This document shows, piece after piece, positions 19,345-28,000 of a stretch of 35,186 bases of DNA; position 1 is the first letter of the stretch, and every line of letters begins with the position of its first letter. The DNA is from SKVR01 sp964589855 (GTDB lineage: Bacteria; Bacteroidota; Bacteroidia; Bacteroidales; UBA7960). Both the position numbers and the translations under genes were made by a program. The stretch spans positions 1 to 35,186 of the forward strand of contig CAZPVB010000020.1 in NCBI GenBank assembly GCA_964589855.1. Reading direction: 5' to 3'. Under the pieces are notes generated by a model. It saw only the letters and a list, made by a program, of their open reading frames with translations, searched no databases and was not told the origin of the DNA.

Positions 19345-19546
19345 AAATAGTCCACTAATAATTACAAACCTTGCATAAACAACCATGAAAAAACAAATTA
19401 GTTTAACCAATCCGGTAACATTCATTTTTTTTGAATATTTACCCTTTGGGTCAACATATCGTTTTTTAATAATATTGTTTACATAAACATTAAAAGGATA
19501 ATACACAAAATAGTTGTAATTTCGCAATTCAATATAATGTAACGAC

Positions 19547-20287
19547 ATGCAATTATTGTATCATTTTGGTAATTATATACTTCTGCTGAGCAAGATTTTG
19601 CGGCGTCCGCAAAATGCAAGGATCTATCGTCAAAAGATTGTTATAGAAATGGATAACCTCGGTATTGACAGTCTGGGTATAGTGGTGATTATTTCGGTAT
19701 TTATGGGGGCGGTACTGACCATACAAACAGCATTTAATACAGATCACCCGCTTCTTCCCATTTATGCTGTTGGGTTTGCTACCCGGCAGGCAATGGTGCT
19801 GGAATTTTCACCTACCATTATTTCACTGATACTGGCCGGCAAAGTAGGTTCAAGAATTGCCTCTGAAATTGGCACTATGCGCGTAACAGAACAAATTGAT
19901 GCACTGGAGGTAATGGGCATCAATTCGGCAGGATATCTTATTTTGCCAAAAATTATTGCCAGCATTCTTATCAATCCTATCCTTATCATCATCAGCATGT
20001 TTTTAGGAATTTTTGGTGGATACATGGCTGCCTACCTAACCAATGTTGTGGCACCCAGCAACTTTTTATATGGTATCCTTTTTGAATTTTCGCAATACGA
20101 TGTGATGTATGCCATGATCAAAACAGTTGTATTTGCTTTTATCATCGCTTCTGTTTCCGGATATTACGGATACAACACCAGAGGAGGAGCTCTGGAGGTA
20201 GGATACTCCAGTACCAAAGCAGTTGTAATGAGCAGCATACATATTATCATTTTCAACCTTGTACTCACACAATTATTGCTGGTATGA
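19547..20287 (+). CDS. mlaE: MlaE-family ABC transporter permease
   Basis: A 246-residue polytopic membrane protein of the MlaE (YrbE) permease family, matching the family's usual length. Hallmarks include G-I-V-V-I-I-S-V-F-M-G-A-V-L-T-I-Q near residue 45, the A-G-K-V-G-S-R-I-A-S-E-I-G-T-M-R-V-T-E-Q-motif with E-Q-I-D-A-L-E-V-M-G, and several hydrophobic segments through the C-terminus. In this family the permease pairs with MlaF and an MCE-domain protein (MlaD) to move phospholipids between the inner and outer membranes. Its stop overlaps the mlaF start by ATGA, indicating translational coupling. The gene starts 202 bp from the divergent MarR gene. No MlaD-like MCE gene is present in the window; it would have to be encoded elsewhere. 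Confidence 0.93.
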   Translation: MQLLYHFGNYILLLSKILRRPQNARIYRQKIVIEMDNLGIDSLGIVVIISVFMGAVLTIQTAFNTDHPLLPIYAVGFATRQAMVLEFSPTIISLILAGKVGSRIASEIGTMRVTEQIDALEVMGINSAGYLILPKIIASILINPILIIISMFLGIFGGYMAAYLTNVVAPSNFLYGILFEFSQYDVMYAMIKTVVFAFIIASVSGYYGYNTRGGALEVGYSSTKAVVMSSIHIIIFNLVLTQLLLV

Positions 20288-21030
20288 TAAAGGTTCACAA
20301 TCTCAAAAAATCCTTCGCAGGCGAATCGGTTCTCAAAGGGGTATCTACCACTTTTGAGAAGGGAAAAACCAATCTGATCATCGGGCAAAGCGGTTCTGGC
20401 AAAACAGTATTTATGAAATGCCTGGTGGGGTTGCTGGAACCAGACCACGGAGATATTTTTTATGACGACATGAACTTTACCAAAATGAAAGGCAACGAAC
20501 GGACAGTGGTTAGAAAAACGATGGGTATGCTTTTTCAGGGCAGTGCACTTTTCGATTCGCTTACCGTTGAAGAAAATGTAATCTTTCCCCTCGATATGTT
20601 CAACAAAGACATGAACCGGAAACAAAAAATTGAAAGGGCACAATTTTGCCTCGACAGGGTAAATATCTCCAATGCCAATAAACTCTATCCTGCCGAAATA
20701 AGTGGTGGAATGAAAAAAAGGGTAGCCATTGCCAGAGCCATTGCCAACCAACCCGGCTTTTTGTTTTGCGATGAACCCAATTCCGGCCTCGATCCTAAAA
20801 CATCCATCGTAATCGACCAGTTGATCAGCGAAATCACCAAAGAATTTCAGATGACTACCGTGATCAATACCCACGATATGAACAGTGTAATGGAAATAGG
20901 AGACCATGTAGTGTTTCTCCATAAAGGAGAACTTGCCTGGGAAGGATCCTCATCAGGAATATTACATTCTGACAACAAAGAGGTTGAAGATTTTGTTTAT
21001 GCATCCGAACTCATGCGCAAACTTCAATAA
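20284..21030 (+). CDS. mlaF: MlaF-family ABC transporter ATPase
   Basis: A 248-residue ABC ATPase. The Walker A motif is G-Q-S-G-S-G-K-T (34-41) and the Q-loop is around Gln85 in F-Q-G-S-A-L-F. The signature is S-G-G-M-K-K-R (140-146; the G-G-M-K-K-R variant is typical of MlaF/Mkl). Walker B is F-L-F-C-D-E-P (159-165, catalytic Glu164), then a D-loop S-G-L-D-P and switch His197 in N-T-H-D. It overlaps mlaE by four bases (ATGA), so the two are coexpressed in one complex. Together they should power phospholipid trafficking across the envelope. All catalytic residues are present. Confidence 0.94.
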   Translation: MIKVHNLKKSFAGESVLKGVSTTFEKGKTNLIIGQSGSGKTVFMKCLVGLLEPDHGDIFYDDMNFTKMKGNERTVVRKTMGMLFQGSALFDSLTVEENVIFPLDMFNKDMNRKQKIERAQFCLDRVNISNANKLYPAEISGGMKKRVAIARAIANQPGFLFCDEPNSGLDPKTSIVIDQLISEITKEFQMTTVINTHDMNSVMEIGDHVVFLHKGELAWEGSSSGILHSDNKEVEDFVYASELMRKLQ

Positions 21031-21096
21031 ACAAAGTTTTTCATTACTTTGCCAAAAAGGATTGAAAAGCAAAATGAGATCAAGCATGAATTTTGT

Positions 21097-21104
21097 TAAT
21101 TTTG
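21097..21104 (+). promoter_or_regulatory. Possible -7 box for the MacB-like permease gene
   Basis: TAATTTTG matches TAnnTTTG exactly and lies 18 bp before the ATG at 21123. No TTG occurs at the expected -33 spacing. It may give the permease gene some independence from mlaEF, but readthrough from mlaEF is equally possible. Confidence 0.35.
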
Positions 21105-21122
21105 CAACCCAATACCTTTGAA

Positions 21123-22373
21123 ATGATTCTATTTGCAAAACTTTTACGTGAGAGTACCCTGTTTGCATGGGGGAGTATCATTGCCAACAAGCTTCGTACG
21201 ATCCTTACCCTGCTGGGCATCACCATAGGTATATTTGCAATCATATCGGTATTTAGTGTGGTAGATGCTCTTGAAAGAGAGATCAGATCGAGCATCGCTT
21301 CCCTGGGCGATAATGTTGTATACATTCAAAAATGGCCATGGGAGTTCAGTCAGGATTTTGCCTGGTGGAAATACATGAATCGCCCCACACCCCGCATTTC
21401 TGAAATGGAAGAAATCATGAAGCGCACATCAATATTGGATGCCGCTGTTTTCACAGCTTCCACAAACCGAACCATCGAATACAAAAACCGCAGCATGGAA
21501 AGGGTAAACATGACGGCAGTATCGCACGACTTTGATAAGATAAGAACCTTTGAAATTGAATCGGGCAGATATTTCTCATTTTCAGAATCTGCCGGCGGAA
21601 GAAACGTGGCTGTGCTGGGAAAAGAAATTGCCGATAACCTTTTTTATGATACCAACCCGGTGGGTAAGACCATAAAGGTATTTGGGAGAAACTTAATGGT
21701 GATCGGTGTGTTTGAAAGAGAAGGAGAGGATACCTTCGGAAACAGTCTGGACGATACAGCACTAATACCGGTTAATTTCATGAACTCATTTATGAATGCA
21801 AACAGCGATCGTTACCAACCTACCATCCAGATTAAAGGAAAACAGATTTTCAGCAACGATGAGGTAATTGACGAACTTACCGGTGTAATGCGCTCTATAA
21901 GAAGTATAAAACCAACCGGGGAAAATGATTTTGCACTCAACCGTGCCAGCTTGCTTTCTACACAGTTCGACGGATTATTTACCATCCTGAAAATCGCTGG
22001 TTGGATCATAGGAGGATTCTCAATCCTGGTAGGAGGGTTTGGTATTGCCAACATTATGTTTGTTTCGGTAAAAGAAAGGACAAACATTATTGGCATACAA
22101 AAAGCACTGGGTGCCAAAAACTATTTTATACTACTGCAGTTTTTGGTAGAATCTGTAATACTGAGCCTTATCGGTGGAATTATAGGGTTGTTTCTGGTCT
22201 TTCTGATCACCTGGGCCGGAAGTCAGACCATGGATATGAATCTGCTGATCAGTTTACAAAATGTGATGCTGGGTGTAAACGTATCCGTGATCATAGGCCT
22301 GATTGCAGGTTTCGTACCCGCCTATTCCGCTTCACAACTCAACCCGGTTGATGCTATCAGAGCAAATGCCTGA
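21123..22373 (+). CDS. MacB/FtsX-type ABC transporter permease
   Basis: A 416-residue membrane protein. The ATG at 21123 is chosen over an upstream TTG (21093), since the M-I-L-F-A-K-L-L-R-E-S start fits the family. A first transmembrane helix lies at ~24-46 (T-I-L-T-L-L-G-I-T-I-G-I-F). A large periplasmic MacB_PCD domain (~50-275) follows, and three C-terminal helices (~285-312, 335-365, 378-402) carry the FtsX core, with K-E-R-T-N-I-I-G-I-Q-K-A-L-G-A-K in the coupling loop and a final L-N-P-V-D-A-I-R. Such permeases export lipoproteins, peptides or toxins, or act as mechanotransducers with a LolD/MacB-like ATPase. No cognate ATPase is adjacent except MlaF, which belongs to a different class. 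The partner is therefore probably encoded elsewhere. Confidence 0.9.
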   Translation: MILFAKLLRESTLFAWGSIIANKLRTILTLLGITIGIFAIISVFSVVDALEREIRSSIASLGDNVVYIQKWPWEFSQDFAWWKYMNRPTPRISEMEEIMKRTSILDAAVFTASTNRTIEYKNRSMERVNMTAVSHDFDKIRTFEIESGRYFSFSESAGGRNVAVLGKEIADNLFYDTNPVGKTIKVFGRNLMVIGVFEREGEDTFGNSLDDTALIPVNFMNSFMNANSDRYQPTIQIKGKQIFSNDEVIDELTGVMRSIRSIKPTGENDFALNRASLLSTQFDGLFTILKIAGWIIGGFSILVGGFGIANIMFVSVKERTNIIGIQKALGAKNYFILLQFLVESVILSLIGGIIGLFLVFLITWAGSQTMDMNLLISLQNVMLGVNVSVIIGLIAGFVPAYSASQLNPVDAIRANA

Positions 22374-22432
22374 CCAGGAAAACATCTATTATAAATCAAT
22401 TTTTAAAACATCATAATAAAATCTGGAAAAAA

Positions 22433-23956
22433 ATGGACAACAAAAAAGTAATTCTTATCATCATGGATGGATGGGGTGAAGGCAAAGGCGACGCCTCCGA
22501 CATCATTTCACGCGCTGATGTTCCCTTCACCAGGAGTTTGAGCGAGAAAGCAGCGTATACCACCATCAAAACATCAGGAGAAGATGTGGGGTTGCCCAAA
22601 GGACAAATGGGCAATTCAGAAGTAGGACATTTAAACATTGGCGCCGGGAGGATCGTTTACCAGGACCTGGTGAAAATAACCAAAGCCATCCAGGATGGTT
22701 CCTTCCATGAAAATGAAAAACTTACACAGGCTTTTGAATACGCAAAAAAAGAGAATAAAAAAGTACACCTTATCGGATTGGTTTCCAATGGGGGCGTGCA
22801 CTCATCCATGGATCACATTTATGGAATCTGCGATACAGCAAAAAAAATGGAGGTAGACAATCTGTTTATCCATGCCCTCACTGATGGACGGGACACAGAC
22901 CCCAAAAGCGGCTTAGGATTTTTGAGCGAATTGGAAGACCACCTGGCAAAATCAACCGGAAAAATCGCTACCGTATCCGGAAGATACTTTGGTATGGACC
23001 GCGACAAGCGCTGGGAGAGGATCAAAAAAGCCTACGACATGATGGTGAAAGGCGAAGGTGAAAAGTTTAAAACAGCAAAGGAAGCCATGGAGGCATCTTA
23101 TGCAAATAATATCACTGATGAGTTTATCAATCCAAAGGTGATGGTTGATGGTCATGATCAACCCCTGGCCACCATTGAACCCGATGATGTGGTCATTTGC
23201 TTCAATTTCCGCACCGACCGCTTGCGTGAGATCACCACCGTGCTCACACAAAAAGACATGCCGGAACACGACATGAAAACCATGCCTCTGCACTACCTCA
23301 CCATGACCAAATATGATGACTCTTTTCAAAATGTAAAGATCATTTTTGAAAAAGATGACCTGAAAAATACCATGGGAGAAGTACTGGAGCAAAATGGAAA
23401 AACACAACTTCGCATTGCTGAAACGGAAAAATATCCTCATGTTACATTCTTTTTCAGTGGCGGACGTGAATCGGAATTCAAAGGCGAGGAGCGGATCATG
23501 GTCTCATCCCCCAAAGTAGCAACCTACGACCTGCAACCCTCCATGAGCGCTTTTGAAGTGAAAGATGCCGTGGTAGCAGAGATCAAAAAACAAAAATTCG
23601 ATTTTATCTGCCTGAACTTTGCCAATGCCGATATGGTAGGGCATACAGGAGTTTACGAGGCAATAAAAGAGGCAGTGGAAACGGTTGATAGCTGTGTGAA
23701 GGAAGTTACAGAAACAGCAATAGAGAATAATTACTCGGTGCTGATTACCTCCGATCATGGCAACGCTGATTTTGCATTCAATGAGGATGGGTCGCCCAAT
23801 ACAGCACACACAACCAACCCTGTTCCGCTATGGTTGCTCGACAACGACTACAAAACATTGAAGGGCGGTGGAAAACTTGCCGACCTGGCACCAACCATTC
23901 TCAAAATGATGAGCATTGAAAAATCTCCTGAAATGGACGGGAATACATTGGTGTAA
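22433..23956 (+). CDS. gpmI: 2,3-bisphosphoglycerate-independent phosphoglycerate mutase
   Basis: A 507-residue enzyme, within the normal GpmI length, interconverting 3- and 2-phosphoglycerate in glycolysis and gluconeogenesis in the cytoplasm. Metal and catalytic motifs are intact. These include M-D-G-W-G with Asp12 near the N-terminus, the nucleophile Ser62 in G-Q-M-G-N-S-E-V-G-H, T-D-G-R-D-T-D-P, C-F-N-F-R-T-D-R in the transferase domain, and the C-terminal S-D-H-G-N-A-D-F with a following H-T-T-N-P-V-P. It lies 59 bp behind the permease gene on the same strand with no terminator between, and is followed by a strong terminator, so it may end a longer transcript. The function is housekeeping and its link with the transporter genes is likely positional only. 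Confidence 0.97.
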   Translation: MDNKKVILIIMDGWGEGKGDASDIISRADVPFTRSLSEKAAYTTIKTSGEDVGLPKGQMGNSEVGHLNIGAGRIVYQDLVKITKAIQDGSFHENEKLTQAFEYAKKENKKVHLIGLVSNGGVHSSMDHIYGICDTAKKMEVDNLFIHALTDGRDTDPKSGLGFLSELEDHLAKSTGKIATVSGRYFGMDRDKRWERIKKAYDMMVKGEGEKFKTAKEAMEASYANNITDEFINPKVMVDGHDQPLATIEPDDVVICFNFRTDRLREITTVLTQKDMPEHDMKTMPLHYLTMTKYDDSFQNVKIIFEKDDLKNTMGEVLEQNGKTQLRIAETEKYPHVTFFFSGGRESEFKGEERIMVSSPKVATYDLQPSMSAFEVKDAVVAEIKKQKFDFICLNFANADMVGHTGVYEAIKEAVETVDSCVKEVTETAIENNYSVLITSDHGNADFAFNEDGSPNTAHTTNPVPLWLLDNDYKTLKGGGKLADLAPTILKMMSIEKSPEMDGNTLV

Positions 23957-23989
23957 TAAACTCTTAATGAACACTTAGCACATCATAAC

Positions 23990-24028
23990 AACCGGTAACA
24001 ATTAAAGGATTGTTACCGGTTTTTTTTG
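23990..24028 (+). terminator. Intrinsic terminator after gpmI
   Basis: A perfect 13-bp stem (23990-24002 pairing with 24009-24021, AACCGGTAACAAT) has a 6-nt loop and is followed by an uninterrupted T-run to 24027. It lies 34 bp behind the gpmI stop and 24 bp before the end of the converging gene. On the minus strand the A-rich flank is short, so it is mainly a plus-strand terminator. Confidence 0.92.
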
Positions 24029-24051
24029 TTCTGTCATTAAACAGTTTTGCA

Positions 24052-24606
24052 TCAAAACCCAAAACCAATGGTTAATCCGATCCTTACATCCTGATCATGA
24101 CCCTCATTTAATGTAAGACCGGTGCCTGTTAAAGAATGTTCTTCCTCCATCCAGATGGGCATTCCGTATCCCGCAAATACAGAAGCAAAAAGGAAACGGA
24201 ACCGGAGTTGATATCCTATGTTTGCTCCGGCAAACAGAGCACTATATCGATGAAAATGCTGCGGCAAATCCATGGTAAACTCCTCTCCGGTACGAAATTT
24301 CGAATACACACCAGCAAAAACACCTTCAGGAGCCCGATCATCAGCCCGGAAATAACGACGATATTCCAATGCTGCCGAACGAACAGTGCGGTCATCTTCA
24401 GAAACCAGGTCGTTGAACCGGTTTTCCAAACCCAACCATACTGATTGTTGGTTCCAGAAACCCTCATATGCCACCACTCCCGCAGCAACCGGTATGGTCA
24501 AAACATTCACCGAAACCACATGACCAAATTCGTTTTTAAACTCCTGCGCCATCAGGTTTGCCGGGAACAAGCTCGAAAGTACTATAACTACAAGTATTTT
24601 TGCCAT
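24052..24606 (-). CDS. Small exported beta-strand-rich protein of unknown function
   Basis: A 184-residue protein. It begins with a signal peptide (M-A-K-I-L-V-V-I-V-L-S-S-L-F ... N-L-M-A-Q, cleavage expected near residue 21). The rest alternates short amphipathic strands with aromatic girdles: V-W-L-G-L-E-N-R-F, A-A-L-E-Y-R-R-Y-F, G-V-F-A-G-V-Y-S-K-F, L-F-A-G-A-N-I-G-Y-Q-L-R-F, I-G-L-T-I-G-F-G-F. The C-terminal Phe and the A-G-x-Y / Y-R-R-Y-F pattern recall small outer-membrane barrels such as the DUF3575-like proteins of Bacteroidota, but I cannot assign a named family. It converges on gpmI, and its upstream flank is a 439-bp spacer, so it is probably transcribed alone. Confidence 0.75.
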   Translation of the reverse strand: MAKILVVIVLSSLFPANLMAQEFKNEFGHVVSVNVLTIPVAAGVVAYEGFWNQQSVWLGLENRFNDLVSEDDRTVRSAALEYRRYFRADDRAPEGVFAGVYSKFRTGEEFTMDLPQHFHRYSALFAGANIGYQLRFRFLFASVFAGYGMPIWMEEEHSLTGTGLTLNEGHDQDVRIGLTIGFGF

Positions 24607-25045
24607 CTTGAAAAAAACATTAACCCGTTACACATAAGCATCCTTACTGAAATTTTCAGGAAGATGCAAAATTTCTGATACTAACAGTCGAAAAAAAAAG
24701 AGAGACTGACAAAAAAAAAGGGCAATTGTTTAGCGAAATTTGCTTTGAACAGAACTGAATATTCACATAACTGCTCTGGATCATTTCACTCGCTCTGTAT
24801 TTATGGTAAAAATAAGCAGGACCTTTGGGGTATGAATTGAATTGTCCAGTATATGAAAAATAAATAAAGTATATTTTCTTTCCTGACTATTCCTCTAAAA
24901 GAAAAAAGCATGATTGTATGGTTTTAGGTTGTTGATTCACTTTTTTTGAAGCGTTTTGAACAGATTTCAAGCAAAGAAGGCTAAAAACCATAAATACTAC
25001 GCTTTATTAGGTTTGGAGATAAAGGATCTATGATCTATCACTTAT
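24607..25045. other. Intergenic region between the small exported protein gene and the HTCS gene
   Basis: No credible ORF. It contains A-tracts (24690-24720), a perfect 13-nt palindrome (24647-24659, CTGAAATTTTCAG) upstream of the small exported protein gene, and a spaced inverted repeat (24917-24927 with 24981-24992) downstream of the HTCS gene. No consensus promoter was recognised for the small exported protein gene. Confidence 0.45.
24917..24992. repeat. Spaced inverted repeat behind the HTCS gene
   Basis: TATGGTTTTAG (24917-24927) faces CTAAAAACCATA (24981-24992), complementary apart from one extra A, across a 53-nt spacer. On the minus strand it follows the HTCS stop by about 55 nt and is followed by a T-rich run. 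It could be a loose transcription end structure or coincidence. Confidence 0.25.
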
Positions 25046-28000
25046 TCATTTGCTGTTTTCAGCTATATATCTGGAGGGAAGTACACCAAACTGCTCCTCA
25101 AAACATTTTGAAAAGTAACCGGGAGTTTTAAATCCAACCCTGTAGGCTACTTCAGAGATATTGTATTCACCATCTTCCAGTAATTCCCAGGCGTGATTCA
25201 GTTTCACTCTTTTAATGAAGTTATTGGCCGACATACCCAGGAGTTTTTCTGATTTTCTGTATAACTGAGTTCGGGACATGTTAAGTCCTGTAGCGAGGTT
25301 GTCAACATTAAATTCCGGGTTGTCAATATTTTGTATAATGATCTCCGAGGCATTTTTCATAAAACGGTTGGAATACCCTTGTTTTTTCTGAATTTCCGGT
25401 GATTGGAGTTCATTTCTTAATTTTGACTCCAGCTTTTCCCTTATCTCCATTTGATTTCGCAATTTTAGTCGCAAAATCTCAATTGAATAGGGTTTGGTAA
25501 TATAATCATCGGCATTTAAAGCCAGTGCTTCTATTTCAGATTTTTCATCTATGCGTGCAGTTAAGAGTATGAATGGCAGGTGCTCAGTTCTTATATCCTG
25601 TTTAACTCTTTTACAAAACTCGATGCCGGATATCTTTGGCATCATCAGATCTGATACAATGATGTCGGGATACGTGTTGATGCTTTTCTCAAGTCCTTGA
25701 ATGGCATCAAAAGCAACCTCTACATAAAAATCAGATTTAAGTTGTTCTCTTATCAGATAACACAGTTCTTTGTTATCGTCTACAAACAACAACCTTGGTT
25801 TTGTATGATTTTCAACAGAGTTATCCATGAATTTTTCCTGCGGAGAGGGCAAAATATCTGTATAGTGTTGTTTCTTAATGGTTGATATTTCAGTATTTCC
25901 AATCTCCTCTGCTGAAAAATCTCTTTTGTCCCTTGGTAATTGTAGTGTAAAGGTTGAACCATTTCCGGGTTCACTGATCAGGGTAATATCGCCTTTATGT
26001 ATTTGAGAGAGCTGTTTGGCAAGCGCCAGTCCTATTCCGGTACCCGATCTGTTGTCATTTTTGGTTGTTTCGCTGTGAAAAAACATGGAGAAAACCCGTT
26101 CCTGCAGTTCGAAAGGTATTCCTGATCCGTTATCTCTTACCTGTATTTGAAGTTTATTTCTGCAAGAATCAGACAATTTATCAGTTACTCTAACAACAAC
26201 AGTTCCATTGCTGGAAGTAAATTTAATTGCATTGGCAACCAGGTTGAAAATGATCTTCTCCAGTTTGTCCCAATCCATGTAACCTATTTGCTGATGGAGA
26301 TCAATATCCGTAATCAGCCTGATCTTTTCTGCTTCCGCTTTCAGTTTAAATAATGAAGTGATGGCAAGGATGAACTCCTCTATATTGCCTTCAGCAACCC
26401 TTAGCTTCATAAAACCAGATTCGATCTTGATTACATCTAATATTTGGTTGATCAGTCTTTGTAATCGTTGTGCATTTTTTTGTATGACCGATATTTTCAG
26501 ACCGTCGGAGGGGTCGTTGCCTGAAGAAACACGATGTTCTTCTTTGTAAAGTGATAGTGCATTGAGAATGAGTGTAAGCGGGGTTCTGAATTCGTGGGAT
26601 ATATTGGCAAAAAAACCGGATTTGATACGATCCATCTCTTTAAGTTCCTGCGCTTGTTTTTCGATGGCAATCTTTTGCTCTTCGAGTTTTTGGTTAGTTT
26701 GAGAAAGTAACATAGCCTGATGCTCAATTGCCTGTTTCTGATTCTCGAGCGAAAGATTCTTTTTTTCAACTTTCTGTTTTTGTTCGTTCAATTCGGCGGT
26801 GCGAAAAGCCACCAATCTTTCCAGTTCCTTTTTCTGACCTGCTACCTTACGCAACTGCAACCAGATAAATGAAAATATTGCCAGGATGATACCCATAAAA
26901 ACCACTGTTTTAAACCAGAGTGTATCCCAGTAGGGTGGACTGATCTGAAAAGAATACCTGGCACCGTGATTATTCCAAACATTATCGTTGTTTGCACCTT
27001 TCACATTGAAGGTATAGTTGCCTGGTGGCAGGTTGTTGTATTGAACCGTATTGGTTTCTCCAACTTGTTTCCAACGGTTTTCGAAACCCTCCAGTTTGTA
27101 AAGAATCTGATTTTTCTGAGGATCGTGAAAATCCAGAGCAGCAACATGAAAGGTAATGTTGTTTTTCGTATGGTCTAACCTGGGTTCATTCTCACTATTA
27201 TTAGTAATGCCTGATAAACTTTCAGTCATGTTTACCTGGTTGGCAAGTACCCCTGTGATATATACCAGAGGGGGTTTTTGATTTCGCTCAATATCCCATG
27301 GGAAGAAGCTTACCAATCCTTTTTCAGTTCCAAGCACAATTTCACCCAGTTCGCTCTGGTGTGCACTTCCGGGGAGGAAGTTGGAAGATACCAGTCCGTC
27401 TGACTTGTAAAAAATCTGATAGTCTTGTTTTTGAGGTTTATATTTCATCAATCCTGTCCGGGTGGCAATCCAGATATTCTCTGCCTTGTCCACCACAATC
27501 GAGCGAATATTGGTGGAGGGTAACTGGTGATTGAATTCAAAGGGTCTTACAATCATGGAATCAGTTTGTAAGATATCGACACCCGCTTCGGTTCCGATGT
27601 ACAACATGTTATCGTTGGTAAGTGCCAGACTTGAAATACTATTTCCTGATAAGCCGTTTTCTGATCCTTGTTGAAAGCGGATATTCTGAACATTGTCCTC
27701 TCCCGGCACAAAATAATCGAGCCCTTTATTCAATGTTCCCACCCAAAGTGTTCCGTTGTTGCTTCTGATAACCGGGCCAATAAAGTTATCTGAAAGGGAG
27801 TGCGGGTTTTCAGGATCATGTCGATATTGTATAGTTTCGCCGGAGTTAATGTAATACGCTGTAAGACCGTCGCCACCCGATCCACACCAAAGAATATCCC
27901 TGTTGTCCATATAGATAGACCATATGTCGGATTCAGAGAAGGAGGCCAGGTTCTGGCTTCCTCTGATCACGTTTTTAAAAGTTTTGGTTTCGGGATCAAA

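Noticed and set aside
19517..19524. TAATTTCG as the mlaE -7 promoter box
   Set aside because: It is a 7-of-8 match close to the start codon, but there is no -33 TTG at suitable spacing, and similar imperfect matches are frequent in this AT-rich sequence.
19345..19548. N-terminal extension of the MarR frame
   Set aside because: The family length and HTH position fit the ATG at 19344. The extension is AT-rich, hydrophobic and covers the presumed divergent promoter of mlaE.
20164..20922. 252-codon open frame on the minus strand opposite mlaE/mlaF
   Set aside because: It lies wholly opposite intact, well-recognised mlaE/mlaF coding sequence, shows no domain and has the His/Phe-rich composition of antisense translation.
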